Of a stretch of DNA of 64,000 nucleotides, positions 28,593-38,266 are shown piece by piece (positions within the stretch are counted from its first letter, which is position 1; each line of letters begins with the position of its first letter). Source of the stretch: Flavobacteriaceae bacterium Ap0902 (lineage in GTDB: Bacteria; Bacteroidota; Bacteroidia; Flavobacteriales; Weeksellaceae); contig WTFG01000008.1 of assembly GCA_009835005.1 (NCBI GenBank), positions 41,382 through 105,381 of the forward strand. Direction: 5' to 3'. The notes under the pieces were generated by a model. It ran no database searches and had not been told where the DNA came from. It was given only the letters and a program-made list of their open reading frames with translations. The translations under genes and the position numbers were made by a program.

Positions 28593-28790
28593 TTATGAAA
28601 TAACACTATCCATTTTTCTTTCTATTCCTGCTTGTACAGAAAAAGGGGAAATCATTCTCACAAAATTTTCTGAAAAATGAAAACTTTCTCTATCATAATA
28701 CTCTAATATCCTTGGAATTCCAGAACCTAATTGCTCCACTAATCTTAAATTTTTAGCGAAAAACAATTCATGTTTTAATGTTATCATCAT
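28593..28790 (-). pseudogene. C-terminal fragment of an AlbA_2/divergent-AAA ATP-binding regulator
   Basis: A 65-residue frame whose core (RLVEQLGSGIPRILEYY, then SFHFSENFVRM) is the conserved ATP-binding end of the COG2865-type transcriptional regulators that often stand beside type I R-M genes. The first ten residues (MMITLKHELFF) do not fit, and the AlbA_2 domain and most of the protein are missing. It is a remnant 12 bases upstream of hsdR, probably left by a deletion. Confidence 0.7.
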
Positions 28791-28841
28791 TTTGTTTTAA
28801 ATCTGATTTACAGAATTATGCATATCATTTAAGATATTTAT

Positions 28842-28872
28842 TTGTCACAAATTTTGCAAATATTTGTGACAA
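28842..28872. promoter_or_regulatory. Perfect inverted repeat TTGTCACAAAT-N9-ATTTGTGACAA
   Basis: Arms of 11 bases with a 9-base spacer, 52 bases upstream of the COG2865-type fragment and about 260 upstream of hsdR on the minus strand. It has no T-run and looks like an operator. To its right (28895-28945) the motif TTACTATCTTNGTTAC occurs twice. The wider gap 28791-29056 holds no gene. Confidence 0.45.
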
Positions 28873-29056
28873 TCGTTGGTTTTCTCTCATCTTACACTAT
28901 ATTACTATCTTGGTTACCTTCATAGTTACTATCTTAGTTACATTAGAATTAAAAACTTATAACACCTGAGAAGAAATTTAGGAGATATGAAAACTCTGGT
29001 TACCATTAGCAAATAAGTTTTGCTATTAGTTCTATGCGTTTTTTTTAGTTTCGAAT

Positions 29057-30853
29057 TTAATAATTTTCAAGTATATCCTTTAAATTATCAAATTGTCGTT
29101 CTATTCCTTCAACACCTTCTCTATTTAATTCTTGATGCCTATATACATTATTTATTTTCCAAGAGTGATCTTTACTTGGTATTAAATGTGAAACGTAAAG
29201 ATTCATATCATTATCAATTTTTGAAATATATTTATCCTTATTAGTGAAATTACCAAATACGTCTTGACCTGAAATGCCCCGATTTAAACATTTTGAAAGA
29301 TTTTGAATACCATCTTCATCAAAATCAAATAAAAATATAATTTTTTTCTGCTTTGCTAAATTTCTAAAAAATGGCATTGCTTTAAAGATAGTTACTAAAT
29401 TGGGCATATTCCCAACTCCGTTGGAATCAATAAACTTATACTTTTCATCATGCAGACCTTTTTCAAAATTCTTTACATCATTTTTGCCTTCGAGAAAGAC
29501 AATAAGTTCATACTTCTCGTTAAAAACATCTTCTAAAATTCCGAATTCACCGTGATAAACAAATTTCGGTGCTAATCTCTTTAGGATATCTCTTTTACCA
29601 TCTTGATTATAGGCACACTTTAATTCTCGGGAATCAGTCAATTCATATAATTCATTAGGCTCTACTTCTACGACTGTTGATGGAGAGTGAGTGGTAAGAA
29701 CAACTTTAATATTTTTGAACTGTTCTTTAATTACTTTAATATATCTTTCCGCCAATTGCGGATTCAAGTTGGCGTCAAACTCATCCAACATTATCATCTC
29801 TAATTTAGATTCCTGAGCTGCAAAATAATAACATATTAACTCGAAGATAATTTTTTCACCACTTGATAGTGAATCATAATGAATATAAGTGTTTGCTGGT
29901 TTATCAAATGGCTTAAATGCTATTTCATAGTAAGATTCATATATTTGTGGTGGCACTAATTTGTACTTAAAATAGCCCTTATCATAATACTTTTTGAGCT
30001 CTGCATTTATATTTTCCCATAATTTTTTAGTTTTTGTTTTCGAACTTTTTGTTTTAAAGTCTTCAAAAATTTTATTCGACATCTTAAGAACTATAGATTC
30101 TATAGAACGGAACTCTTTTGTTATTAAATCATAGACGTATTGCTTTAAAGCTTGTTCGCTTTTAATCTTAGCCTTAGATCTGAATTCTTTTTTTAAGTTC
30201 TCTTCAATTAATTTCTTTTTTCTATTTAGAAAATTAATTTTCTCATTATCCAACTCTAATGAATTATATTTTTCAATAATTTTCCTTCCACGCTTGTATC
30301 CGAAATATTCTAGATTTGAATCTTTAGTTAAATTTAAATGTTTTACTAATTCCTTTTCAACATCATTATCGGTAACTACACCTAATTCTCGCTTAATATA
30401 ATTAATATCTTCCAGTTGATAATTAGCTAATAAATCAGCAATCATTTCTAAAAATTTGTAGCCGACTTCATATCTAAGTGAGTTTTCATCAAATAAAGAA
30501 GAATAAAAATCCGTTTTTTCCAGAAAGGGCGAATCAATCCTCCCTCTTCTTCCAAATCCTATCTCCTCAATTCTCTGCATAACACTATCAAAAGAAAGTT
30601 CATCGCTAGAGTTCCTGTTGTACAAAAGTTTTCTCCTTTCAATATTGTAGAGACTCGTATTCTGAGGGGTCTTGATAAAGCATTTACTTCTGTCTGGATA
30701 GTTCTCATACAAATACTTAAGCATTGTAGACTTACCGCTTCCGTTAAGGCCCGTTATAACAGCTAACTGCGTATTAAACTCTAAAACTATAGTATTACTT
30801 ATACCTTTATACCCCTTCGGGATAGTATATTTTTTCTTAGATTGTTTAACCAT
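29057..30853 (-). CDS. AAA ATPase with C-terminal TOPRIM domain (OLD-like), in the R-M operon
   Basis: A 598-residue protein. The N-terminal ABC-type ATPase half has Walker A GLNGSGKST (about 36-44), a long coiled middle (about 130-260), the signature SLSSGEKIIFEL near 329, Walker B MIMLDEFDANL near 355 and the switch histidine in LTTHSPSTV. From about 450 a TOPRIM-like nuclease domain follows: VFLEGKNDVKNF (catalytic Glu) and FLFDFDEDG (Asp pair). This is the layout of OLD-family nucleases. It lies between hsdS and the hsdR-proximal fragment, all on one strand, so a part in phage defence is inferred; R-M-linked ATPases of this kind (for example RloA) are known in other bacteria. Confidence 0.85.
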   Translation of the reverse strand: MVKQSKKKYTIPKGYKGISNTIVLEFNTQLAVITGLNGSGKSTMLKYLYENYPDRSKCFIKTPQNTSLYNIERRKLLYNRNSSDELSFDSVMQRIEEIGFGRRGRIDSPFLEKTDFYSSLFDENSLRYEVGYKFLEMIADLLANYQLEDINYIKRELGVVTDNDVEKELVKHLNLTKDSNLEYFGYKRGRKIIEKYNSLELDNEKINFLNRKKKLIEENLKKEFRSKAKIKSEQALKQYVYDLITKEFRSIESIVLKMSNKIFEDFKTKSSKTKTKKLWENINAELKKYYDKGYFKYKLVPPQIYESYYEIAFKPFDKPANTYIHYDSLSSGEKIIFELICYYFAAQESKLEMIMLDEFDANLNPQLAERYIKVIKEQFKNIKVVLTTHSPSTVVEVEPNELYELTDSRELKCAYNQDGKRDILKRLAPKFVYHGEFGILEDVFNEKYELIVFLEGKNDVKNFEKGLHDEKYKFIDSNGVGNMPNLVTIFKAMPFFRNLAKQKKIIFLFDFDEDGIQNLSKCLNRGISGQDVFGNFTNKDKYISKIDNDMNLYVSHLIPSKDHSWKINNVYRHQELNREGVEGIERQFDNLKDILENY

Positions 30854-30932
30854 TTGAATACTAATTATAAAGTTTGATAATTACTCTTTTTATTTAACAA
30901 TTCTGATTTCTTCCGCCATATAAATTTATATT

Positions 30933-32153
30933 CTATTTACTCATTTTACTCAACAAAACCGCCGCTAATTCACTTAGCTTTTGATTTTCTCTTGTTAAAT
31001 TTTCTTTTTGTTTTACAACTATAGTGAAGTAATTCCAACTTTTAAATTTTTCTTTAGGAATCAAAAGAGAGATTTCTTCAATATAATTTTTACTTAAATT
31101 TTGTTGAGCCCCTCCAATAGCTTGAGAATGATTAAATTCTTGATTTTCTACAAGATGATAGTATAAAAAAGAAGCTTCATCTACATCATTACAAATCATA
31201 GCACAACAAGCCTGATTAGTACAAACCTCAGCCTTTAAAAAACCTAACTCACCCGCATTAGCCCCATACATAGACATCAAAACTGAATTTATTGGCAAAA
31301 GCTTCGCAGAACTATTTTTTAATCCTTTTTCTGTTATATATTCCTCCGTCGATATAATAATATTATTTTTCACCTCTCCTGTTTTTAACCAAGGAATTGT
31401 CCCTTTTTCCCAATAACTTTTCTTAGCTCTACTAGGTGTTCCTCCCGATTTCATTTCTTTACAAAAATCTTTTACTTGCTTCACCTCCCAACCTTCTGGA
31501 ATATCCTTATCTAATTCCTCATTATAAATCATTTTACCACCAGAGGATTTATAAGGTTTTCCATCTTCATTCGGGAATTCAAAATCCACGAACCAATGTT
31601 TATACAAGGTCTGGGCAGTTTCTTCTAGTTTTTGGTTTAGTTTTTCATTGAGGGCAATGCGATGGGTAACGGTATTATATTCTGCAATGATTTCCCTTTG
31701 TTTTTCAATGCTAGGAACAGGAAGGGCCATATCACAAAACATATCCCAACCCAACTTACCTCTCACATCGGTATCTGTATAAAACCAACAGTTTCTATCA
31801 AATTCTTCACGAGAAAACCACATCATCAAATAATCTGGTAGTAATAGATTAGTGTCTACAATCTCAAAAACATCGTAAGCAGGTGATACAATAATATCAT
31901 CAGAAAACTTAGAAATTGCAACTGGTAATTTCTTATCTCGCCCCACATGCATTCTATTACACGCAAATTGATTAGTTGAAACTACTTTATATCTCATTAA
32001 GTTTGTTCCAATAACGTTTGCAACAGATGGCATAAAATATTTGTTAATATTAATTCCCTGTAGATTATTAATCAAACCTTCTGTATTTCTACGCTTAAGT
32101 CTTGTAATATAGTCTCCCAAACGCTTGTGCTCTGATCTATAATCCATAACCAA
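30933..32153 (-). CDS. hsdS: Type I restriction enzyme specificity subunit
   Basis: A 406-residue protein with two target-recognition domains. The first (about 1-145) ends LPVPSIEKQREIIAEYN, then a conserved spacer helix (about 150-185, NEKLNQKLEETAQTLYKHWF), the second domain (about 225-380) with GGTPSRAKKSYW and IPWLKTGEV, and a final helix ENLTRENQKLSELAAVLL. It gives the sequence specificity of the methylase and restriction complexes. It overlaps the end of hsdM by 17 bases, so the two are translationally coupled. Confidence 0.93.
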   Translation of the reverse strand: MVMDYRSEHKRLGDYITRLKRRNTEGLINNLQGININKYFMPSVANVIGTNLMRYKVVSTNQFACNRMHVGRDKKLPVAISKFSDDIIVSPAYDVFEIVDTNLLLPDYLMMWFSREEFDRNCWFYTDTDVRGKLGWDMFCDMALPVPSIEKQREIIAEYNTVTHRIALNEKLNQKLEETAQTLYKHWFVDFEFPNEDGKPYKSSGGKMIYNEELDKDIPEGWEVKQVKDFCKEMKSGGTPSRAKKSYWEKGTIPWLKTGEVKNNIIISTEEYITEKGLKNSSAKLLPINSVLMSMYGANAGELGFLKAEVCTNQACCAMICNDVDEASFLYYHLVENQEFNHSQAIGGAQQNLSKNYIEEISLLIPKEKFKSWNYFTIVVKQKENLTRENQKLSELAAVLLSKMSK

Positions 32154-33699
32154 GTTCCTTAAACACTTTTAATAAATCGGTTTTAGATTGTTCTTCTTCT
32201 GCAAACAACGTTTTAAGTTCTGATTGTAATTCCTTCATTTTGGTATCATAATCAATATTTTCATCCCTATTGACAAACTCAATATATTTGCTAGGAACTA
32301 AACTAAAATCCTTTTTTTCTACTTCTTCTAAAGTCGCACTATAACAAAATTCTGGTACATTTTCATACTCAGAATCTTCTGTTTGCCATTTATGATAAGT
32401 ATCAGAAATTTGTGCGATATTCTCTTCAGAGAATTGAATATATTTTTTCTCAAAAGGAACTCCTATCTCCCTTAAATCCATAAAGAGAATCTCATTCTTT
32501 CTATCTCGATAATTTCTTGTAATATCTGGCAATTCAACGGTATGCTTGGTCTTATTTTTATTTAGAATCCAAAGCGTTACAGAAATATTGGTAGTGTAAA
32601 ACATATTTTGTGGCAGAATACAAATAGCCTCTACCAAATCGTTTTCTATTAACTTTCTACGGATTTTATATTCCTCTCCTCCTCCACTCAATGCGCCATT
32701 GGCTAATAAGAACCCTGCCACACCATTCTCTGATAGTTTACTTACAATATTCAATATCCAAGCATAATTGGCGTTACTCTCTGGTGGGACATCATACCCC
32801 TTCCATCGAGGATCATCTATCAACTCATTTTTTGCACGCCATCCTTTTTGATTAAAGGGAGGGTTAGCCATAATATAGTCTGCCTTTAAATCTTTATGTT
32901 GATCTTGGCTAAAGGTATCGGCAGCACGTTCTCCTAAATTAGCAGAAATGCCCCGAATGGCTAAATTCATTTTAGCCAGTTTATAAGTTGTATTGGTAAA
33001 CTCTTGCCCATAAATAGAAACCTCTTTCTTACTACCATGATGACTTTCTATAAACTTGATGGATTGCACGAACATACCTCCAGAACCAGCGGCAGGATCA
33101 TAAATGATACCTTTATAAGGCTCTATCATCTCTGCGATAAGATTGACAATGGTTTTAGGGGTGTAAAACTCTCCTTTACCTTTCCCCTCCTTTAATGCAA
33201 ATTTGGACAAGAAATATTCATAAACACGACCCACAATATCTTGACTATTATCTTGGATGGTATCTATCTCATTAATCTTGTCTAGAAGAGAGGCAAGTTT
33301 GGACTTATCTAATTGCAAGCGAGAAAAATAATTGTCTGGCAAAGCCCCCTTTAAAGAAGGATTATTTTTCTCTATAAGGTGTAATGCGGTATCAATTTTA
33401 ATGGCAATGTCATCTTGTTTAGCATTCTTGATAATATAAGACCATCGGGAATTTTCTTCTAAGAAGAATACATTTTTCATATTATAGAAATCTCTCATTT
33501 CTACATATTTCTCTTTGCCTTCTTCTATCAATTCTTTTCTACGCTCTTCAAATTTATCACTAGCAAACTTTAAAAATATAAGTCCTAATACGACATGTTT
33601 ATATTCTGATGGTTCTACAGATCCTCTTAATTTATCTGCTGCTTGCCAGAGCGTTTCTTCTATTGATTTACTTTTCTTTTCTGCTTTTTTCTTTGCCAT
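32137..33699 (-). CDS. hsdM: Type I restriction-modification DNA methyltransferase subunit
   Basis: A 520-residue N6-adenine methylase. The N-terminal helical domain has LWQAADKLRGSVEPSEYKHVVLGLIFLKF (starting near residue 17); the catalytic domain has KGKGEFYTPKTIVNL, the SAM motif YDPAAGSGGMF near 200 and the catalytic motif IMANPPFNQ near 279. The C-terminal coiled part ends FKELGYGL and overlaps hsdS. First gene of the R-M locus; intact. Confidence 0.95.
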   Translation of the reverse strand: MAKKKAEKKSKSIEETLWQAADKLRGSVEPSEYKHVVLGLIFLKFASDKFEERRKELIEEGKEKYVEMRDFYNMKNVFFLEENSRWSYIIKNAKQDDIAIKIDTALHLIEKNNPSLKGALPDNYFSRLQLDKSKLASLLDKINEIDTIQDNSQDIVGRVYEYFLSKFALKEGKGKGEFYTPKTIVNLIAEMIEPYKGIIYDPAAGSGGMFVQSIKFIESHHGSKKEVSIYGQEFTNTTYKLAKMNLAIRGISANLGERAADTFSQDQHKDLKADYIMANPPFNQKGWRAKNELIDDPRWKGYDVPPESNANYAWILNIVSKLSENGVAGFLLANGALSGGGEEYKIRRKLIENDLVEAICILPQNMFYTTNISVTLWILNKNKTKHTVELPDITRNYRDRKNEILFMDLREIGVPFEKKYIQFSEENIAQISDTYHKWQTEDSEYENVPEFCYSATLEEVEKKDFSLVPSKYIEFVNRDENIDYDTKMKELQSELKTLFAEEEQSKTDLLKVFKELGYGL

Positions 33700-33815
33700 T
33701 ATAAATCTTTCAATCTTATCAATTATTGTGAGTTCACTAAGATAAGGGTTTTAAGAATTATTTAAGATTATTGTTATACACCATGTATTAGAATTCTGTT
33801 CATAAGTTCTATAAG

Positions 33816-33848
33816 TATAAAAAAAAGACGCCAAAATTTGGCGTCTTT
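33816..33848 (-). terminator. dnaK terminator
   Basis: On the minus strand AAAGACGCCAAA pairs with TTTGGCGTCTTT around a minimal loop, followed by a run of eight T. It lies 24 bases after the dnaK stop and separates dnaK from hsdM. Confidence 0.85.
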
Positions 33849-33872
33849 AATTATAACTTAGATAGATTAATA

Positions 33873-35786
33873 TTACTTAACCTCCTCAAAATCTACGTCT
33901 TCTACATCATCACCTGCGGCAGTTGATCCATCCGTAGATTGTCCTGCATCTGCTGTTGGGTTACCAGGATTTGCTCCTGCTTGCCCCTCATTCATGGCAG
34001 CATACAATTCTTGAGATGCTTCTGTCCAAGCTGCTTGATGCTTCTCCATGGCTGTGTCTATGTTCGCAACATCTTGTGACTCATGTGCTTTTTTCAAGTC
34101 CTCTAAAGTATCTTCGATAGGTTTTTTCTTATCTGCACTGATCTTATCACCATATTCTTTCAACTGTTTTTCTGTCTGGAATATCATGTTATCCGCAGCA
34201 TTCACCTTGTCTATTTTTTCTTTAGCGGCAGCATCCTGAGCAGCATTTTCTTCTGCCTCTCTCTTCATTTTATCTATTTCTTCATCTGTTAATCCAGAAG
34301 ATGCTTCAATCTTAATAGATTGTTCTTTTCCAGTTCCTTTATCTTTTGCAGAAACATTCATAATACCATTGGCATCAATATCAAATGTTACTTCAATTTG
34401 TGGAACTCCTCTAGGTGCAGGTGGTATGTCTACCAAATCAAATCTACCAATCTCTTTGTTATCATTGAATAATGAACGCTCACCTTGACCAACTCTAATG
34501 GTTACTGCTGGTTGATTGTCTGCAGCTGTTGAGAACACCTCTGATTTCTTGGTTGGAATAGTCGTGTTAGCTTCAATAAGTTTTGTGAAAACACCTCCCA
34601 TGGTTTCAATACCCAAAGACAATGGTGTAACGTCCAATAACAGTACGTCTTTAACATCACCAGTTAAAACACCACCTTGAATAGCCGCACCAATTGCTAC
34701 AACCTCATCTGGGTTCACTCCTTTAGATGGTTTTCTACCAAAGAATTTCTCTACTGCTTCTTGAATGGCAGGAATTCTAGTAGAACCACCAACCAATATA
34801 ACCTCATCTATATCAGACGCTTTAAGTCCAGCATCATCCAATGCTTTTTGACATGGATCTGTTGATCTTCTAACTAAACCCTCTGTCATTTGATCAAATT
34901 TGGATCTTGTCAAAGTTTTAACCAAGTGCTTTGGACCAGAAGCCGTAGCAGTAACATAAGGCAAGTTAATCTCTGTTTGTGTAGAAGAAGACAACTCAAC
35001 TTTTGCTTTCTCTGCAGCTTCTTTTAATCTTTGCAGAGCAATGGCATCTTTTCTTAAATCAATGCTTTCTTCTTTGTTAAACTCATCTGCTAACCAGTCT
35101 ATGATTTTATCATCAAAGTCATCACCTCCTAAGTGCGTGTCACCGTTGGTAGATAAAACCTCAAATACACCATCTCCTAATTCTAGGATAGAGATATCAA
35201 AAGTACCACCACCTAAATCATATACAGCGACTTTTTGATCTGTAGATTTCTTATCCAAACCATACGCTAATGCTGCAGCAGTAGGCTCATTGATAATTCT
35301 TTCTACTTTTAAGCCAGCAATTTCACCTGCCTCTTTGGTTGCTTGACGCTGTGAATCATTAAAGTAAGCTGGAACAGTAATCACCGCTCTGGTCACATCT
35401 TGTCCTAAATAATCCTCTGCGGTTTTCTTCATTTTTTGAAGTATCATGGCAGAAATCTCCTGTGGCGTATACTCTCTATCGTCAATTTTGACACGAGGCG
35501 TATCGTTGGCACCTTTTATAACTTTATATGGAACGCGATCTGCCTCATCTTGCTTAAAGCTGCTTCCCATAAATCTTTTAATAGAGAATATAGTCTTTTC
35601 TGGGTTTGTAACCGCTTGACGTTTGGCAGGATCACCAATTTTTCTTTCACCGTTTTCTACAAATGCCACTACAGAAGGTGTAGTTCTTTTACCTTCTGCA
35701 TTAGGGATAACTGTTGGATCATTACCCTCCATTACCGCTACACAAGAATTTGTAGTACCTAAATCAATACCTATAATTTTACTCAT
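33873..35786 (-). CDS. dnaK: Chaperone DnaK (Hsp70)
   Basis: A 637-residue Hsp70. The ATPase domain starts [19 protein letters not shown] and has [33 protein letters not shown] and [13 protein letters not shown]; the substrate domain has [14 protein letters not shown] and the lid follows, with an Ala/Gly/Asp-rich tail ending DVDFEEVK. It stands alone here: grpE and dnaJ are not adjacent. The upstream region holds GGACAAAATGGCAG about 110 bases before the start, which may be a stress-regulatory element (not verified). Confidence 0.97.
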   Translation of the reverse strand: MSKIIGIDLGTTNSCVAVMEGNDPTVIPNAEGKRTTPSVVAFVENGERKIGDPAKRQAVTNPEKTIFSIKRFMGSSFKQDEADRVPYKVIKGANDTPRVKIDDREYTPQEISAMILQKMKKTAEDYLGQDVTRAVITVPAYFNDSQRQATKEAGEIAGLKVERIINEPTAAALAYGLDKKSTDQKVAVYDLGGGTFDISILELGDGVFEVLSTNGDTHLGGDDFDDKIIDWLADEFNKEESIDLRKDAIALQRLKEAAEKAKVELSSSTQTEINLPYVTATASGPKHLVKTLTRSKFDQMTEGLVRRSTDPCQKALDDAGLKASDIDEVILVGGSTRIPAIQEAVEKFFGRKPSKGVNPDEVVAIGAAIQGGVLTGDVKDVLLLDVTPLSLGIETMGGVFTKLIEANTTIPTKKSEVFSTAADNQPAVTIRVGQGERSLFNDNKEIGRFDLVDIPPAPRGVPQIEVTFDIDANGIMNVSAKDKGTGKEQSIKIEASSGLTDEEIDKMKREAEENAAQDAAAKEKIDKVNAADNMIFQTEKQLKEYGDKISADKKKPIEDTLEDLKKAHESQDVANIDTAMEKHQAAWTEASQELYAAMNEGQAGANPGNPTADAGQSTDGSTAAGDDVEDVDFEEVK

Positions 35787-36311
35787 ATCTTAAATTTCTT
35801 AATTTTTGTTTTTAATTTGCTGTATATAAAACAAATCATATACCATTCAAAATTTTAATGGAAATGTCATAATAATTAGAATTTAGTCTGCCATTTTGTC
35901 CAAATTTGATTATTTAACCCTCTTTTAGGTAATCATCTTGACAGAAATAATATAAGAAGCTCCCGTGCATCATTGAAATGGCATTTTAGTAGATTCAATT
36001 AACTTTTGGGAGTAAAAATTTGGGAATAGGAATATGGACCAGATAAAATGAAATATACTTATCTGTACATTACTATGATTATTCAATAAATTATAGCTCA
36101 ATATACTTATAAAAATAATTATTTAACGTTTCATTATGATAATATTATATATATATAAATTTGAGTGACGTTTAACAATAGTTAAAATTAAAAAGGTCAA
36201 AAAAGAATTGACTATCCAAAGTCGAGTGTTTGAAAATCGACACCAAAGAAAAGAGTAGACGAGTTTGGCGGAAAATTGTTAAGAGTAAGCATTCAACAGT
36301 AATTAAAATTT
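35787..36311. other. Intergenic region with dnaK promoter side and a long leader for the next gene
   Basis: 525 bases between divergent genes. An exact -7 box TAAATTTG is at 36156-36163 on the plus strand, which would give a leader of about 140 bases before the lipoprotein start at 36312. The leader contains small complementary parts (GTCGA...TCGAC near 36221-36242) but no riboswitch or T-box that I recognise. No gene is seen. Confidence 0.5.
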
Positions 36312-36770
36312 ATGATAATGAAAAGAATAAGAAAAATTGCAGAAAATACTATTATGGCTCTATTTATGTTTTCTTTAATACTTTTTGTAAGTTGTAATGA
36401 AGATGATGACTCTATAAAGAAAATAAATCTCATAGAGATAGATTCAGTTTATAATTGTAGTCAGAGTTTACTTAAACCAAAAAATGATTTTGAGGAATTA
36501 TTATTAATACAAAATTTATCATTCTTTAACTCTAATATAGATAATGGATGTGAAGATTTAATAGATTTTGAAAAATATGATTTGATAGTTCTTAAACTTT
36601 ATAAGACACCAGAAGAATATAGTTTAATAAGGGGAGGTGATGGAAGGTTTGATCTCACAGTTTATTTATCACGTAAAGAGGAAGAAATAGAAAGTAAAAT
36701 ATATGGTTTTTTGATAGAAAAAGATATATTAGAAGAAAACCCAAAGATTAATATCAGTTACAGGTATTAA
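36312..36770 (+). CDS. Small lipoprotein of unknown function
   Basis: A 152-residue lipoprotein (signal LILFVSC, Cys about residue 28; start either Met1 or Met3). The mature part is acidic, with a two-Cys pattern (YNCSQSLL and NGCEDLIDF) that may form a disulfide, and a C-terminal LTVYLSRKEEEIESKIYGFLI. No family recognised. It is followed by a strong hairpin and IS256 debris; its base composition is lower in GC than the flanking housekeeping genes. Confidence 0.6.
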   Translation: MIMKRIRKIAENTIMALFMFSLILFVSCNEDDDSIKKINLIEIDSVYNCSQSLLKPKNDFEELLLIQNLSFFNSNIDNGCEDLIDFEKYDLIVLKLYKTPEEYSLIRGGDGRFDLTVYLSRKEEEIESKIYGFLIEKDILEENPKINISYRY

Positions 36771-36834
36771 TTTTTTTAATAAATTTATATCATAATCCTT
36801 AAAATAAGGTAGTATTTCATAAACTGTGTAAGTT

Positions 36835-36901
36835 AAAAAGTTATTGCTGAAAAGTTTTGAGCCTTTAAAAGCTCAAAAAAACTTTTCGGCAATAACTTTT
36901 T
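36835..36901 (+). terminator. Long hairpin in front of the transposase fragment
   Basis: Perfect 13-base arms (AAAAAGTTATTGC and GCAATAACTTTTT) with further inner pairing (AAAAGTTTTGAGC with GCTC...AACTTTT) and a following T-rich run. It can end transcripts from the upstream lipoprotein gene, and may shield the transposase from read-through. Confidence 0.65.
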
Positions 36902-36926
36902 ACTATTTTTAAACATTATACAGATT

Positions 36927-37079
36927 ATGATAAACAAAGAAGAATTATTAAACGACAAGGAGTTTTACAAATCCTTTAAGAACGGAGAAGATCTGACAAG
37001 TTTCTTTAAACAAATGCACAAACGGGCTGTTGAGCACATGCTTAATGCGGAGCTGGATGCACATTTAGATCATCAGTAA
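36927..37079 (+). pseudogene. IS256 transposase, N-terminal 50 residues
   Basis: Starts MINKEELLNDKEFYKSFK and continues KNGEDLTSFFKQMHKRAV and EHMLNAELDAHLDH, the well-known N-terminus of IS256-type transposases, then stops (HQ, TAA). The DDE catalytic part of about 350 residues is missing. Confidence 0.85.
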
Positions 37080-37170
37080 TATGAAAATCTTTTTTATCTT
37101 AAATCATAATAAACTACGGGGTATATTTGTTTAAATTTACTCTACATATATAAATCATAAGTTATAAAAT

Positions 37171-38208
37171 ATGTCAAACAAAGATATAATTAAACCGTTG
37201 GTGATGCGTCAGCTCTTTACGCTTGTGGTTATAATTCTGCTTGGAATTTTAATATTCACTCCTATGTTACCCTATATATCTGGGATTTTTGGTGCTATTA
37301 TTATGTATGTTTTGACCAAAGGATGGATGGAAAAATTAGTAAAACGGGGGTGGAAAAGATGGCTTTCTGCTGCTTTAATGATTTTAACAACAATCCTCAT
37401 CATTATGCTGCCCATTACTTTCATTGTATTTCTATTAATTAATAGAATTAAAGAGGTGATGCAGAATTCCGTGAAATACACCTATATATTGGAATCCAAC
37501 ATAGCTAAATTTGAAAATTATGTGGGTTATGACTTGACGCAAAGTTTACAAGCTGGACAGTTAAAAGATACAGCAGCTAGATTAATAGAGAGTTTAGCAG
37601 GGAATACTTTAGACTTTACCATCATATTTGGACTCATGTATTTCTCTTTATATTATATGCTCATCAATTTTGATAAAATCAAAGAAGCAGTAAGTGGTTT
37701 TGTACCCCTCAATCCATCCAATTATGATAGAGTGAGCCAAGAAGCGGAGGAAATGGTGAAATCAAATGCAATTGCCATTCCATTGGTGGCCATATTACAG
37801 GGGATAGTGGCACTCATTGGTTTTTTTATATTTGGAGCACCCAATCCATGGTTTTGGTTTGCGGTAACAACATTAGGCTCGATGATACCTTTTGTAGGAA
37901 CCGCCTTGGGGATGGTACCTGTAATATTGATTATGTATGCACAGGGTGGTGATTGGGAGGCTGCTGGGCTAGCAATTTACGGTGTGACGATTGTAGGATC
38001 AACAGATAATCTATTTAGAATGGTACTTCAAAAATCACTTGCAGAAATTCATCCAATGATTACACTTATAGGCGTAATTATAGGGATTCCCTTATTTGGA
38101 TTTCTTGGATTAATATTCGGACCTTTGATAGTGAGTTTATTCTTGTTACTGGTAAAAATATACAAAGAAGAATACACCAATACGAATCACCAAGAAATCA
38201 TCCATTAA
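37171..38208 (+). CDS. AI-2E family transporter (PerM/YdiK-like)
   Basis: A 345-residue membrane protein with about eight helices. The family fingerprint is seen: PYISGIFGAIIMYVLTKGW near the start, LPIT in the third helix, the middle soluble part, then NPWFWFAVTTLGSMIPFVGTALGMVP near 225-250 and PMITLIGVIIGIPLFGFLGLIFGPLI near 295-320. Members export autoinducers or ions; the substrate is not predictable. A -7 box TATATTTG is at 37122-37129. Confidence 0.9.
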   Translation: MSNKDIIKPLVMRQLFTLVVIILLGILIFTPMLPYISGIFGAIIMYVLTKGWMEKLVKRGWKRWLSAALMILTTILIIMLPITFIVFLLINRIKEVMQNSVKYTYILESNIAKFENYVGYDLTQSLQAGQLKDTAARLIESLAGNTLDFTIIFGLMYFSLYYMLINFDKIKEAVSGFVPLNPSNYDRVSQEAEEMVKSNAIAIPLVAILQGIVALIGFFIFGAPNPWFWFAVTTLGSMIPFVGTALGMVPVILIMYAQGGDWEAAGLAIYGVTIVGSTDNLFRMVLQKSLAEIHPMITLIGVIIGIPLFGFLGLIFGPLIVSLFLLLVKIYKEEYTNTNHQEIIH

Positions 38209-38266
38209 ATATTATAGTTGCAATATTGCATTAATTTAAATATTTTTAGGGAATCAATACATATAT

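Larger units (their letters stand above)
36824..37079 (+). mobile_element. IS256-family remnant (left end and transposase start)
   Basis: The stretch begins with AAACTGTGTAAG, a terminal sequence of the kind found at IS256-family ends, contains a long hairpin, and runs into the first 50 codons of an IS256 transposase which then stop. No right end is found before the AI-2E family gene at 37171. The assignment of the left end is inferred. Confidence 0.55.

Noticed and set aside
28778..29244. Two short plus-strand frames rich in Phe, Leu and Tyr
   Set aside because: One lies across the palindrome region and the other is antisense to the ATPase gene; both reflect AT-rich DNA.
35436..35762. A 108-codon open frame on the plus strand
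   Set aside because: Antisense to the conserved ATPase domain of dnaK; shadow of the codon pattern.
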